In this document: one piece after another, positions 50,423-59,229 of the stretch
Layout of the letters: each line of letters begins with the position of its first letter
How positions within the stretch are numbered: position 1 is the first letter of the stretch
DNA from: UBA5794 sp963714375
GTDB lineage: Bacteria; Actinomycetota; Acidimicrobiia; Spongiisociales; UBA5794
Direction of reading: 5' to 3'
Assembly: GCA_963714375.1 (NCBI GenBank)
Contig: CAVQOG010000003.1
Coordinates: 124,001-188,000, forward strand
DNA: 64,000 bases
The notes under the pieces: model-generated
Seen by the model: the letters and a program-made list of their open reading frames with translations, nothing else
Database searches by the model: none
Told to the model about the DNA's origin: nothing
Position numbers and translations under genes: made by a program

Positions 50423-50932
50423 TCAGACCACCTTCGGAATGAGCCTCCACGGGACGGCAGACCGATAACCGCCGTAGCCAGGGACAGCCACGACGAGCAT
50501 TTCTTCTTCACGGCCGGTTTTGGCCATGAAGAAGACGAAGAACATAATGCCGGTGATGGCCGCTGCGAGATTCGCATAGGCGAGCCCAGCGCCGATGGTG
50601 AAGGCGATGATGCCCGAATACATGGGGTGGCGAACAAACCGATATGGTCCCGACTCAATGAGCCGCGCCCCCTCAACGGGTCGCGGGAACGGAGAAACAC
50701 GGAATCGATGTTCAAGCACCGACCAGAGTGAGATTCCCGATCCAACCAAGGCGAGCAGGAGGCCCGCAGACCGCAGATAGATCAACCCTGCGAATTCCGT
50801 CATCGACTCGCCGGCAAGCAACGCCACGAAGAAGAACACAAACAGGATCACCTGGACAATCACCCATCCGACACCGAGCGGTTGATCATGAGAGACCGGA
50901 TGTGAGCCATTACGACTAAGATTATCTGGCAT
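50423..50932 (-). CDS. Isoprenylcysteine methyltransferase/PEMT-like membrane protein
   Basis: A protein of about 169 residues with four hydrophobic segments. The ICMT/PEMT signature is near residues 90-110: GPYRFVRHPMYSGIIAFTIG, with the SAM-binding RHPMY motif. The end has EEEMLVVAVPGYGGYRSAVP, matching the family's EE...Y...V/P segment. It methylates an unknown lipid or small molecule. The start is uncertain among ATGs at 50932, 50944 and further upstream. It is divergent from clpB, 65 bp away. Confidence 0.82.
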   Translation of the reverse strand: MPDNLSRNGSHPVSHDQPLGVGWVIVQVILFVFFFVALLAGESMTEFAGLIYLRSAGLLLALVGSGISLWSVLEHRFRVSPFPRPVEGARLIESGPYRFVRHPMYSGIIAFTIGAGLAYANLAAAITGIMFFVFFMAKTGREEEMLVVAVPGYGGYRSAVPWRLIPKVV

Positions 50933-50997
50933 AACTACTACCATATTGATGTTGGGATAAGGGAACGGCACACGACGGGCCGATAGACCGAGGAACC

Positions 50998-53583
50998 ATG
51001 AACATCGAGACATTCACCAAGCGAGCACAAGAGGCGCTGGCTGCTGCATCCGACCTGGCCACGCGGTCAAACCACCCAGCGATCGGTCCCGCACATCTCC
51101 TCGCCGGTCTGTTCTCACATCCGGACAGCATCGTGTACTCCATCGTCAACAGCGTAGGTGCTCGTCCGGCTGATGTTCGTGCTTCCCTCAATGCAATCCT
51201 CAACGACGAGCCAAGGATCCACGGCGGTTCAGCTCCAGCGCTCTCACCAGCCGCCGTCTCGATCATCGACACCGCAGAACGTGAACGAAGCGGGCTCGGA
51301 GACCAGTACACATCCGTAGACCACCTGCTCATCGCACTCGCCGGATCAGACTCAAGGACGGGCGAGATGCTGCGATCCGCAGGCGTCACCACGGACGCAA
51401 TTGCTGCGGTTCTCAAGGACGTACGCGGTTCGCAGCGGATCACATCTCAGACCCCTGAGGACACCTTCGCTCCCTTGGAACAATACGGCCGCGATCTCAC
51501 CGCAGACGCGAGGGGCGGGTCTCTCGACCCCGTGATCGGGCGAGACGATGAGATCCGGAGAGTGATCCAGGTCCTATCCCGCAGAACCAAGAACAACCCA
51601 GTTCTCATCGGGGAACCCGGAACCGGAAAGACGGCGATCGCCGAAGGACTTGCGCAGAGAATCGCGGACGGCGATGTTCCTGAAAGCCTCAAGAACCGGC
51701 GATTGATCGCTCTCGACATGGCGGCGATGATCGCTGGCGCCAAGTATCGAGGAGAGTTCGAAGAACGGCTCCAAGCCGTGCTGAAGGAGATCGTCGCATC
51801 AGAGGGACGCGTGATCACCTTCATCGACGAGATGCACACAATCGTTGGAGCAGGTGCTGCCGAAGGCTCGATGGACGCATCAAACATGCTGAAACCCCTC
51901 CTCGCACGAGGCGAACTGCGCATGGTTGGCGCAACCACACTCGATGAGTACCGAAAGTATGTCGAAAAGGACGCAGCACTCGAAAGGAGATTCCAGCCGG
52001 TCATGGTCGAGGCGCCGTCCGTTGAAGAGACAATCGGAATCCTCCGCGGCCTCAAGGAACGATATGAGGTGCACCACGGAGTTCGTATCACCGATTCGGC
52101 GCTGATCGCCGCTGCGACGCTTTCTGATCGGTATGTGACCGGTCGTCATCTACCCGACAAGGCGATCGATCTCGTCGACGAGGCTGCCTCCAAACTCAGA
52201 ATTGAGATCGACTCGGTTCCCGACGAGATCGACACCCTGCAGCGGCGCCATCGCCAGCTCGAAATCGAACAGCAGGCGCTTGGTAAGGAGGAGGACGAGG
52301 CATCTGCAGCGCGTCTCGAGACCATCGTCGCTGAGCTCTCTGAGCTCGGTGAGGGTCTCGATGCCCTCATGGCCCATTGGCAGCTTGAGAAACAGTCGAT
52401 CGAAGCAATCCGAGAATCGAAGCAGGCGATTGATGACACGCGAACAAACTCCGAGCGAGCAGAACGTTCGGGTGACCTGGAGAAAGCCGCCGAACTCCGC
52501 TACGCGACGCTTCCGGCACTCGAGCAGGAGCTTGCGAATCGCCAGGCTGGACTCGACGAGCTGCAGGCCGAGACGAAGATGCTCAAGGAAGAGGTGGACG
52601 AGGAGGATGTCGCCGAGGTCGTCAGCCGTTGGACCTCCGTCCCGGTCACCAAGCTGCTTGAGGGCGAGATGCACAAACTGGTGAGGCTTGAGGAGCATCT
52701 CCACGAGCGGGTCGTTGGACAGGACGAGGCAGTTTCTGCGATCGCAAACAGTATTCGTCGGTCCCGTGCAGGACTCTCTGATCCGCATCGACCCATCGGG
52801 TCATTCGTGTTTCTCGGACCGACAGGTGTTGGAAAGACCGAGTTGGCTCGCGCATTGGCAGAGTATCTCTTCGACGATGAGCGAGCGATGGTTCGCATCG
52901 ATATGTCCGAGTACATGGAACGGCACGCTGTCAGTCGTCTGATCGGTGCGCCCCCCGGGTACGTCGGCTATGACGAAGGTGGCCAGCTCACCGAAGCTGT
53001 CCGGCGACGGCCTTATTCCGTGCTCCTTCTCGATGAGGTTGAAAAGGCCCATCCGGATGTCTTCAACATCCTGCTGCAGTTACTCGACGATGGTCGTCTC
53101 ACCGACGGACAGGGACGGACCGTGGACTTCACCAACACGGTGCTGATCATGACGTCCAATCTGGGTTCTGAGCAGATCGATCCCGGTCTTGACAACGAGG
53201 TCGTTGAGCAACGCGTGATGGATGCTGTCAAGGGTCACTTCCGACCCGAGTTCATCAACCGAATCGACGACGCCATCGTGTTCCATAAGTTGACACGAGC
53301 TGACCTTGAACGCATCGTGACGATCCAGTTCAGGATTCTCAAGGGACGGCTCGCAACCAAAGGTATCGATGCAGACCTCACGGATATGGCAGCCGCGTGG
53401 CTTGCTGAACACGGCTATGACCCAGCCTTCGGGGCACGGCCACTCAAGCGCCTGATGCAAACCGCCATCGCTGATCCGATCGCGATCCAAATTCTTGAGG
53501 GTTCCATTCCCGAGGGATCACGTATCCGCATCGCAACACAGGACGATGAACTGACCTTCGAAGTTCTCCCCATCGACGGCTGA
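50998..53583 (+). CDS. clpB: Disaggregase ClpB
   Basis: An 861-residue Hsp100 cooperating with DnaK to dissolve aggregates. The N domain (1-150) has two Clp-N repeats. Nucleotide domain 1 Walker A is GEPGTGKTAIAEG near 203, with Walker B VITFIDEMHT. The middle coiled-coil (about 405-525, EQQALGKEEDEASAARLETI) distinguishes ClpB from ClpA/C. Domain 2 Walker A is GPTGVGKTELARA near 607, followed by VLLLDEVEKAHPDVFNIL. No ClpP-binding tripeptide is apparent. Its regulation by HspR is likely from family knowledge, but no clear HAIR box is seen upstream. Confidence 0.96.
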   Translation: MNIETFTKRAQEALAAASDLATRSNHPAIGPAHLLAGLFSHPDSIVYSIVNSVGARPADVRASLNAILNDEPRIHGGSAPALSPAAVSIIDTAERERSGLGDQYTSVDHLLIALAGSDSRTGEMLRSAGVTTDAIAAVLKDVRGSQRITSQTPEDTFAPLEQYGRDLTADARGGSLDPVIGRDDEIRRVIQVLSRRTKNNPVLIGEPGTGKTAIAEGLAQRIADGDVPESLKNRRLIALDMAAMIAGAKYRGEFEERLQAVLKEIVASEGRVITFIDEMHTIVGAGAAEGSMDASNMLKPLLARGELRMVGATTLDEYRKYVEKDAALERRFQPVMVEAPSVEETIGILRGLKERYEVHHGVRITDSALIAAATLSDRYVTGRHLPDKAIDLVDEAASKLRIEIDSVPDEIDTLQRRHRQLEIEQQALGKEEDEASAARLETIVAELSELGEGLDALMAHWQLEKQSIEAIRESKQAIDDTRTNSERAERSGDLEKAAELRYATLPALEQELANRQAGLDELQAETKMLKEEVDEEDVAEVVSRWTSVPVTKLLEGEMHKLVRLEEHLHERVVGQDEAVSAIANSIRRSRAGLSDPHRPIGSFVFLGPTGVGKTELARALAEYLFDDERAMVRIDMSEYMERHAVSRLIGAPPGYVGYDEGGQLTEAVRRRPYSVLLLDEVEKAHPDVFNILLQLLDDGRLTDGQGRTVDFTNTVLIMTSNLGSEQIDPGLDNEVVEQRVMDAVKGHFRPEFINRIDDAIVFHKLTRADLERIVTIQFRILKGRLATKGIDADLTDMAAAWLAEHGYDPAFGARPLKRLMQTAIADPIAIQILEGSIPEGSRIRIATQDDELTFEVLPIDG

Positions 53584-53613
53584 TTGCTCGCGCACCGGAT
53601 ATCCTCGCCAACA

Positions 53614-54516
53614 ATGGCCAGACGACTCCTTCCGCTCGTTGTGTTGGTGGTGCTCGCCTCGGCCTGCACCGGATCGGGCGACGCTACGACAACCAGTACA
53701 TCCACGACCTCTCCGACGCCGCTGACCTCATTGGCTCCGCCACCATCCGAAAACACAACCACGACTGCCCCACCAACGACAACCACCACGATTCCCGCGC
53801 CAACGAATGACTGCGTTGTAGAGCCACGAACCTCCGTGGAGGGATACACGCAGGGATGCGATGTTGTCGGATTCGAGATCCTTGCGCCAGATGGGGTCGA
53901 TGGACAGGCCGTGTTGGAGATCTCAGATCGGATGTTCAACATGCTACTCGCACGACCCGACCTCAATGATGCCCTCGTGATCGCCGGGATCAATGCTCGC
54001 GTGATCGGACAGAACCAAGCCCTACCTGACCTTCCCGAGTTCGTGGAGCTGTATGAGTTCTATCCGGGAACCGACTGGGACCGCGCTGCACGTTCGTTCC
54101 CTGGAACCGACCTGATTCCACTCGTTGCTGGCGCAGAGGAAAGCCTGCTGTGTCTCGACGATGATCGATACACCAGTGAGGATCCGTTCGTCAGGGACTT
54201 TGCTCTGGCGATCCGTCGGTTCGGGATGTACACCGTCGATCCTGGTACCAACGCCCGGATCGAACAGTCCTACGGGGCAGCAATTGCCCAGGGCCTGTGG
54301 GTCAACACCCTTGCCGAGATCAACTCGGATGAGTATTGGGCCGAGGGCACTCAAAGCTACTTCGACGTCAATCTCGAAGAACCAGAAGATCGACCGCCGA
54401 ACTCATCACACAATCACGTTGACACAAGGGATGAGCTCCGCCAGTACGACCAACGGCTGTACGACATTGCGCGCTCGGTCTACGGCGACACCGAGTGGCG
54501 CCCGACCTGCCCTTAG
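53614..54516 (+). CDS. Secreted lipoprotein, degenerate metallopeptidase-like domain
   Basis: A 300-residue protein. The signal peptide MARRLLPLVVLVVLA ends in lipobox ASAC, and a Thr/Ser/Pro linker of about 50 residues follows. The mature domain has LVIAGINARVIGQNQALPDL-like sequence, EESLLCLDDDRYTSEDPFVR, DFALAIRRF, and INSDEYWAEGTQSYFDVN. The latter part resembles the region after the HEFxH motif in a gluzincin-type family, but here the aligned segment is RDFALAI, without the zinc ligands. It may be a non-catalytic surface protein. The family call is by eye and tentative. Confidence 0.65.
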   Translation: MARRLLPLVVLVVLASACTGSGDATTTSTSTTSPTPLTSLAPPPSENTTTTAPPTTTTTIPAPTNDCVVEPRTSVEGYTQGCDVVGFEILAPDGVDGQAVLEISDRMFNMLLARPDLNDALVIAGINARVIGQNQALPDLPEFVELYEFYPGTDWDRAARSFPGTDLIPLVAGAEESLLCLDDDRYTSEDPFVRDFALAIRRFGMYTVDPGTNARIEQSYGAAIAQGLWVNTLAEINSDEYWAEGTQSYFDVNLEEPEDRPPNSSHNHVDTRDELRQYDQRLYDIARSVYGDTEWRPTCP

Positions 54517-54586
54517 ACGTCAGACGTCAGAAGCTGAAAGCAGCGAGCGAAGCGAGCCCACGCGCAGCTCGCTCTACCATGCTCGG

Positions 54587-55822
54587 ATGTCCACCACCGC
54601 CCCTGTCGCAGAGATCGAGATCACCAGGCGACGGCTGATTTGGACTCTCTTCACTGGCAACGCCATTGGCTCAACTGCCTACATCGGAATAGCGACCGTT
54701 GCGGCGCTTATAGCTGACGAAATCACCGGCTCGACCTCCTTGTCGGGACTCCCGTCTGCAACGGGAACACTCGGTGTTGCCATCGGGGCCGGGATCCTTT
54801 CGTGGACCAGCTACCGCACGGGCCGACGCATGAGTTTCATGGCTGGCTACGGAGTCGCTGTCCTCGGAGCATGTCTGGTGATCGTTTCGATCGGGTCGTC
54901 AAACTTCCTGCTGCTGCTGGCGGGGATGGTGGGGATCGGAATCGGACGAAGTGTCGGACAACTCTCACGCTATGCGGCTGGCGACATGCGATCGGAGGAG
55001 CGACGAGCAAGCGCTATCAGTCTCATCGTTTGGGCTTCGACGATCGGAGCCATTGTGGGCCCACCCCTCATCGGACCAACAGGCGCTTTGGCCCTGGCCG
55101 CTGGATTCAACGAACTCGTAGGGCCAGTCGTGGTTGCCGTCATCGGATATGCGCTGGTATCGACGCTGATGTTCGTCGGTCTCAGACCGGACCCGATGAC
55201 TCTCGCTGTGAGCGACGTGGATGAGGGCAACGATGGGATCGCAAGGCCAATCTCGGAGCTACTGGGATCGCGGGTTGTGCAGCTGTCCATCACAGCGATT
55301 GTCCTGAGCCAGGTGGTGATGGTCCTGGTCATGGTCATGACGCCCATCCACATCAGGGCGTTCGACGGATCCCTCACGACCATCGGCTACGTGATGATGG
55401 CACACACACTCGGCATGTTCGCGTTCGCCCCCATAACCGGCTGGTTCATCAACCGGGTGGGTGCCAAGCGAATGATCTTCGCCGCCGTCGCGGTGTTCCT
55501 TGTTGCGTGTGTGCTTGCCGCTACCGCCACAACGGCTGGGACCTTGACGCTGCTTGTAAGCATGTTCCTCCTCGGTGTCGCGTGGAACTTCGGCTTCGTT
55601 TCGGGCAGCACACTCCTCCAGAGCGGTCAAACGGTTGCCAATCGCCTCAAACTCCAGGGGGTTGCGGACACGAGCGCGTGGATCTCAAGTGCAGCGGCTT
55701 CGGCAGGCTCAGGAATTCTCCTCAGCGCCACCTCGTTTCGCACTCTCGCACTTGCTGGTGGAGTGATTGCGCTGATCCCTCTGATTCCCCTCTTCCGGCT
55801 CACGGTCGCGCCAGCCCCCTAG
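54587..55822 (+). CDS. MFS transporter
   Basis: A protein of about 411 residues with 12 hydrophobic segments. The loop RTGRRMSFMAGYGVAV after span 2 is a variant of the MFS motif A, and RSVGQLSRYAAGDMRSEERR is a typical central loop. Likely a drug or metabolite exporter, substrate unknown. ATG 54587 begins directly before the first amphipathic segment. The stop is 2 bp before the start of the acyltransferase gene, indicating co-expression. Confidence 0.8.
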   Translation: MSTTAPVAEIEITRRRLIWTLFTGNAIGSTAYIGIATVAALIADEITGSTSLSGLPSATGTLGVAIGAGILSWTSYRTGRRMSFMAGYGVAVLGACLVIVSIGSSNFLLLLAGMVGIGIGRSVGQLSRYAAGDMRSEERRASAISLIVWASTIGAIVGPPLIGPTGALALAAGFNELVGPVVVAVIGYALVSTLMFVGLRPDPMTLAVSDVDEGNDGIARPISELLGSRVVQLSITAIVLSQVVMVLVMVMTPIHIRAFDGSLTTIGYVMMAHTLGMFAFAPITGWFINRVGAKRMIFAAVAVFLVACVLAATATTAGTLTLLVSMFLLGVAWNFGFVSGSTLLQSGQTVANRLKLQGVADTSAWISSAAASAGSGILLSATSFRTLALAGGVIALIPLIPLFRLTVAPAP

Positions 55823-55824
55823 TC

Positions 55825-57168
55825 ATGGCCACCGTGTTTCGTCGATATATCAAGGGTGTGGACGCAGCGGTCGCTACGACTCCCGAAAGCCGCAACCGTG
55901 TCGTCGACGGCTGGCGCGTCATCGCCCTGTTCTTTGTGGTGTTCGGCCACTGGATCTCCGCGTCGATCTGGGTGCAGGGCGACGGCACCGTCAAGGCGTT
56001 GAACACGCTCGAGTGGATTCCCGGCGCCGACCATCTGACATGGATCTTCCAGGTCATGCCGATCTTCTTCATTGTCGGCGGGTTTGCAAACGCCGCTGCG
56101 CTCAGCCAGAAACCTGGAGATGTGAGGACCTGGATCACTCTTCGTGCGAGGCGCCTCTACACACCGGTTGTCCCCCTTGTTCTGGTCTGGGTGGTGATTG
56201 TCCTTGTTCTCCGGGGATCGGTCGACGACAACGTTCTCTACACCGGCACCTTGTCGGCGACCATCCCCCTCTGGTTCATCGCCGTGTATTTGACGATCGT
56301 CGCGATCTCACCCATCACCTATCGGTGGTGGCGACATTCCGGGCCGTGGTCTGCCGCCATCCTTGCCGCTGCGGCGATCGTGATCGATATCGCACGGTTC
56401 GGTCTTGATATCGAGGCGATCGGTTGGATCAACTTCGTCTTCGTGTGGGCGTTTCTCCATCAGCTCGGGTACTGGTGGTACGACCGGGACCGAGAAGGTC
56501 TTGTCGCGAAACCGCTTGTCGGTATCGGGATGATCGTCGCGGGGCTTGCTGCCCTTTGGATTGCAACGTCGCTTGGCTGGTATCCAACGGCGATGGTCAC
56601 AATCCCTGGTGGCGGCACCACCAACATGATCCCCGCAACTTTTGCAAACGGGCTGCTTGGCTTTGCACAAGCGGGGTTGATGCTCGCAACGCTTTCGGTC
56701 GCCGAAAGCCTCGTGCGGCGACGGCGAGTCTGGAAGACGGTGGTTGCCGTGTCGGCATCGATGATGACGATCTACCTGTGGCATCTCACCGCTCTATCAC
56801 TCGTTGGTGCCGTTGGCATTTTCGCGTTCAACGGTCGGTTGTTCTCATTCGAGCCGGGGACGGCCACCTGGTGGTGGATGCGAATCCCCTTCTTTGCGAT
56901 CCTGGTGTTTGCAACGGTCCTGCTCGTTGCGGTGTTCGGACGGTTCGAGCGAAACATCAATCAGCATGCTGCACCCGCAAACCGGGTCCTGTGGCTTGTG
57001 GGACTCACTCTCGCGATCGGCGCGACGGCTCTGATGGCGTTCGTGGGAATCGTGACGCGAGACGCCACGTTGAACTGGTATATCCCTGCGATTTCCTTGG
57101 TTGCTGCTGGGTTGATCGGCGCGTTTCCAGTTCGACAACCGCCGCCCCAGCAAGAAGCTGGCCAGTAA
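55825..57168 (+). CDS. Acyltransferase 3 family membrane protein
   Basis: A protein of about 447 residues with 10 or more membrane spans. RVIALFFVVFGHWISASIWV near residue 30 contains the family His. FQVMPIFFIVGGFANAAAL and RARRLYTPVVPLVLVW are further AT3 hallmarks, and a late TIYLWHLTALSLVGAVGIF follows. AT3 proteins O-acylate sugars or lipids of the envelope. Co-transcription with the MFS gene hints that the two act on the same exported compound. Confidence 0.85.
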   Translation: MATVFRRYIKGVDAAVATTPESRNRVVDGWRVIALFFVVFGHWISASIWVQGDGTVKALNTLEWIPGADHLTWIFQVMPIFFIVGGFANAAALSQKPGDVRTWITLRARRLYTPVVPLVLVWVVIVLVLRGSVDDNVLYTGTLSATIPLWFIAVYLTIVAISPITYRWWRHSGPWSAAILAAAAIVIDIARFGLDIEAIGWINFVFVWAFLHQLGYWWYDRDREGLVAKPLVGIGMIVAGLAALWIATSLGWYPTAMVTIPGGGTTNMIPATFANGLLGFAQAGLMLATLSVAESLVRRRRVWKTVVAVSASMMTIYLWHLTALSLVGAVGIFAFNGRLFSFEPGTATWWWMRIPFFAILVFATVLLVAVFGRFERNINQHAAPANRVLWLVGLTLAIGATALMAFVGIVTRDATLNWYIPAISLVAAGLIGAFPVRQPPPQQEAGQ

Positions 57169-57171
57169 AGG

Positions 57172-57546
57172 TCAGTGCGCGAGCGGGTTGGGTCCGTATT
57201 CGTTGTCTCCGCTGTCGCCCTCGAGGAATCCGCACTCGATGAGCACCCACAACCATCCGACAAACGGAATCAGGGCCACCAGCACGAACCAGCCCGGCTT
57301 GCCACGGTCGTGCCACCGCTTGACCAGAACCGCAAGGGCTGGCCAGGCGATCGCTACCTGGACGCCAAGGTAGAGCACAAGGTACAACACATTTTCAGGC
57401 ACAGTTTCAGCCATACCCGTAGCCCCCATTATCAGCACAACGACCAACTCGACCACCCAGATCGCTACGATCACGATCCAGAATTTCGCTCGATTGATCC
57501 GGCCGTCAAACTGAAACAGTAGATGCGGCCAATCGATGCTTTTCAC
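57172..57546 (-). CDS. DUF805 membrane protein, copy 1
   Basis: A 124-residue protein with a GTG start. DUF805 hallmarks: LLFQFDGRINRAKFWIVIVA at the N-terminus, four hydrophobic segments, VKRWHDRGKPGWFVLVALIP (RxHDxxxSGW-type motif), and IECGFLEGDSGDNEYGPNPL at the end. Function unknown. The paralogue starting at 58002 is nearly identical at both ends, so the two arose by tandem duplication. Confidence 0.88.
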   Translation of the reverse strand: MKSIDWPHLLFQFDGRINRAKFWIVIVAIWVVELVVVLIMGATGMAETVPENVLYLVLYLGVQVAIAWPALAVLVKRWHDRGKPGWFVLVALIPFVGWLWVLIECGFLEGDSGDNEYGPNPLAH

Positions 57547-57651
57547 AGGCTCTCCTCTGGTACGCAGAGTGACCGAACCAAGACCAGGCCCCGGAGGGCA
57601 GGCGTTCGTTCGTTGTCACGAGTCGATCAGAGTGCAGTGAGGTTTGTGGAG

Positions 57652-58002
57652 CTATCTCGCGAGAGGATTTGGACCGTATTCGTTGTCTCCGCTGTCGCCC
57701 TCGAGGAATCCGCACTCGATGAGCACCCACAACCATCCGACAAACGGAATCAGGGAAACCAACACGAACCAGCCCGACTTGCCGCGGTCGTGCCACCGCT
57801 TGACCTGTATGGCAAGAGCCGGCCAGATGATGACCACCATTACGACCGTGTAGAGTGCGACCCCACCCATGCCCACAGCACGCAGGATCAAGAGGGCGAT
57901 CAACTCGACTACCCAGATCGCAACGACTCCGATCCAGAATTTTGCTCGGTTGATTCGGCCGTCAAACTGAAACAGCAGGTGCTGCCAATCGATGTTCTCC
58001 AC
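57652..58002 (-). CDS. DUF805 membrane protein, copy 2
   Basis: A 116-residue paralogue of the neighbouring protein. FQFDGRINRAKFWIGVVAIW, VKRWHDRGKSGWFVLVSLIP and FLEGDSGDNEYGPNPL are shared, while the middle spans differ. The GTG start at 58002 mirrors the GTG of copy 1, with GGAGAGA upstream; a start at 58071 would add a 23-residue tail absent from copy 1. The last 100 bp of the two genes are almost identical DNA. Confidence 0.87.
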   Translation of the reverse strand: MENIDWQHLLFQFDGRINRAKFWIGVVAIWVVELIALLILRAVGMGGVALYTVVMVVIIWPALAIQVKRWHDRGKSGWFVLVSLIPFVGWLWVLIECGFLEGDSGDNEYGPNPLAR

Positions 58003-58127
58003 ACTCTCTCCTCTATTGAGCTGCGCCACGGTACCAAAACCGTGCATCGGCTTGTGGGATTGGCTCGGCAAACGCTGCCCGCGCCTTGAAGCACCCTCCG
58101 AATCGGAGGCCCTCGTACCCGAACCGA

Positions 58128-59144
58128 TCAGCCCACGATCGCCACGAATCCAGGTCCGTCTGGTCGCTCAAGTTGATCGAACGTGCACGCAAGCGGATCC
58201 TTGTCTGGCCTCCACCGCTCGAATCGGGTCGCGTGGCGGAAACGATCACCTGTCAGCTGGTCGTATGAGATCTCAACGACGACCCCCGGCTTCACCGGAA
58301 CCCAACTCAGATCCTTGTCTCCGGTCCAACGGCTCGGTCCTCCTGGTGCCCGCACATCCTCACCGAAGGATTCCGCGTCTTTCAGCGCATCGAATTTGGC
58401 TAGTAGCTCAACCCTGTCGTGATTCGAGAACCCAGAGCAGTGGCCGATGAATGCAAGCGATCCACCTTTGGAGTACAGGCCGAGGAGAAGTGATCCGATC
58501 TTGTCCCCATCCTTGTGTATTCGATAGCCACCAACAACGCAGTCAACCGCTCTCCGGTGCTTGAATTTGAGCATCTCGCGCTTGCCCTCCACATAGGGTC
58601 CATCAAGCGACTTGGCGACGATGCCGTCACACCCTGCGGCCTCAAACTCATCAAACCATCGCTTCGCGGTATCAAGGTCTGTCGTAGAGGGGGTCAAACT
58701 CCACTCAGGATGCACCGATTCCATGACTTGCTCAAGTCTGGCCCTGCGCTCCTCAAACGGAGACTTCCGCAGATCCTCGCCGTTGTGGGCAAGCAGGTCG
58801 AAGGCCACGAGGGTTCCCGGAGTGGCTTCGGACAGCATCGTGATCCGGGTCTCTGCGGGGTGGATGCGCTGTTGGAGCATGTCGAAGGCGAGCGCATCCT
58901 GGTTCACAACGACGACCTCGCCATCGATCACTGCATCATTTGGCATCGTTGCAATGATGTCGATGAGCTCTGGGAAGTACCGAAGCAACGGCCGCTGCTG
59001 TCGTGAATCGAGGCGCGGTTCTCCGTCGTTCGCTGCCACCGCCCGGAATCCATCCCATTTCGGTTCAAACGCCCAACCTTCTCCCGGCCAGGTCGTGCGA
59101 ACCTTGGCCTCCATTGGCTTGATCGGAAGTCCAAACGGAATCAT
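58128..59144 (-). CDS. ATP-dependent DNA ligase (LigC type)
   Basis: A 338-residue ligase. The adenylated Lys is in FEPKWDGFRAVA (KxDG) near residue 30. AVIDGEVVVVNQ (motif III), GTLVAFDLLAHNGED and DGIVAKSLDGPYVEGKREML (motif IV-V) follow. The OB-fold half has CVVGGYRIHKDGDKIGSLLL and VPVKPGVVVEISYDQLTGDR. Without polymerase or nuclease domains it corresponds to actinobacterial LigC, used in base-excision or end-joining repair beside the essential NAD-dependent LigA. The ATG 59144 start removes a long antisense extension. Confidence 0.92.
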   Translation of the reverse strand: MIPFGLPIKPMEAKVRTTWPGEGWAFEPKWDGFRAVAANDGEPRLDSRQQRPLLRYFPELIDIIATMPNDAVIDGEVVVVNQDALAFDMLQQRIHPAETRITMLSEATPGTLVAFDLLAHNGEDLRKSPFEERRARLEQVMESVHPEWSLTPSTTDLDTAKRWFDEFEAAGCDGIVAKSLDGPYVEGKREMLKFKHRRAVDCVVGGYRIHKDGDKIGSLLLGLYSKGGSLAFIGHCSGFSNHDRVELLAKFDALKDAESFGEDVRAPGGPSRWTGDKDLSWVPVKPGVVVEISYDQLTGDRFRHATRFERWRPDKDPLACTFDQLERPDGPGFVAIVG

Positions 59145-59229
59145 GCGTGGACAGTACCGCAGACGACTGGCGAGAGAACACGACACGACAGCGGACGGGG
59201 GTCGGAACAAGCCGGTCTACGCTGCTGTG

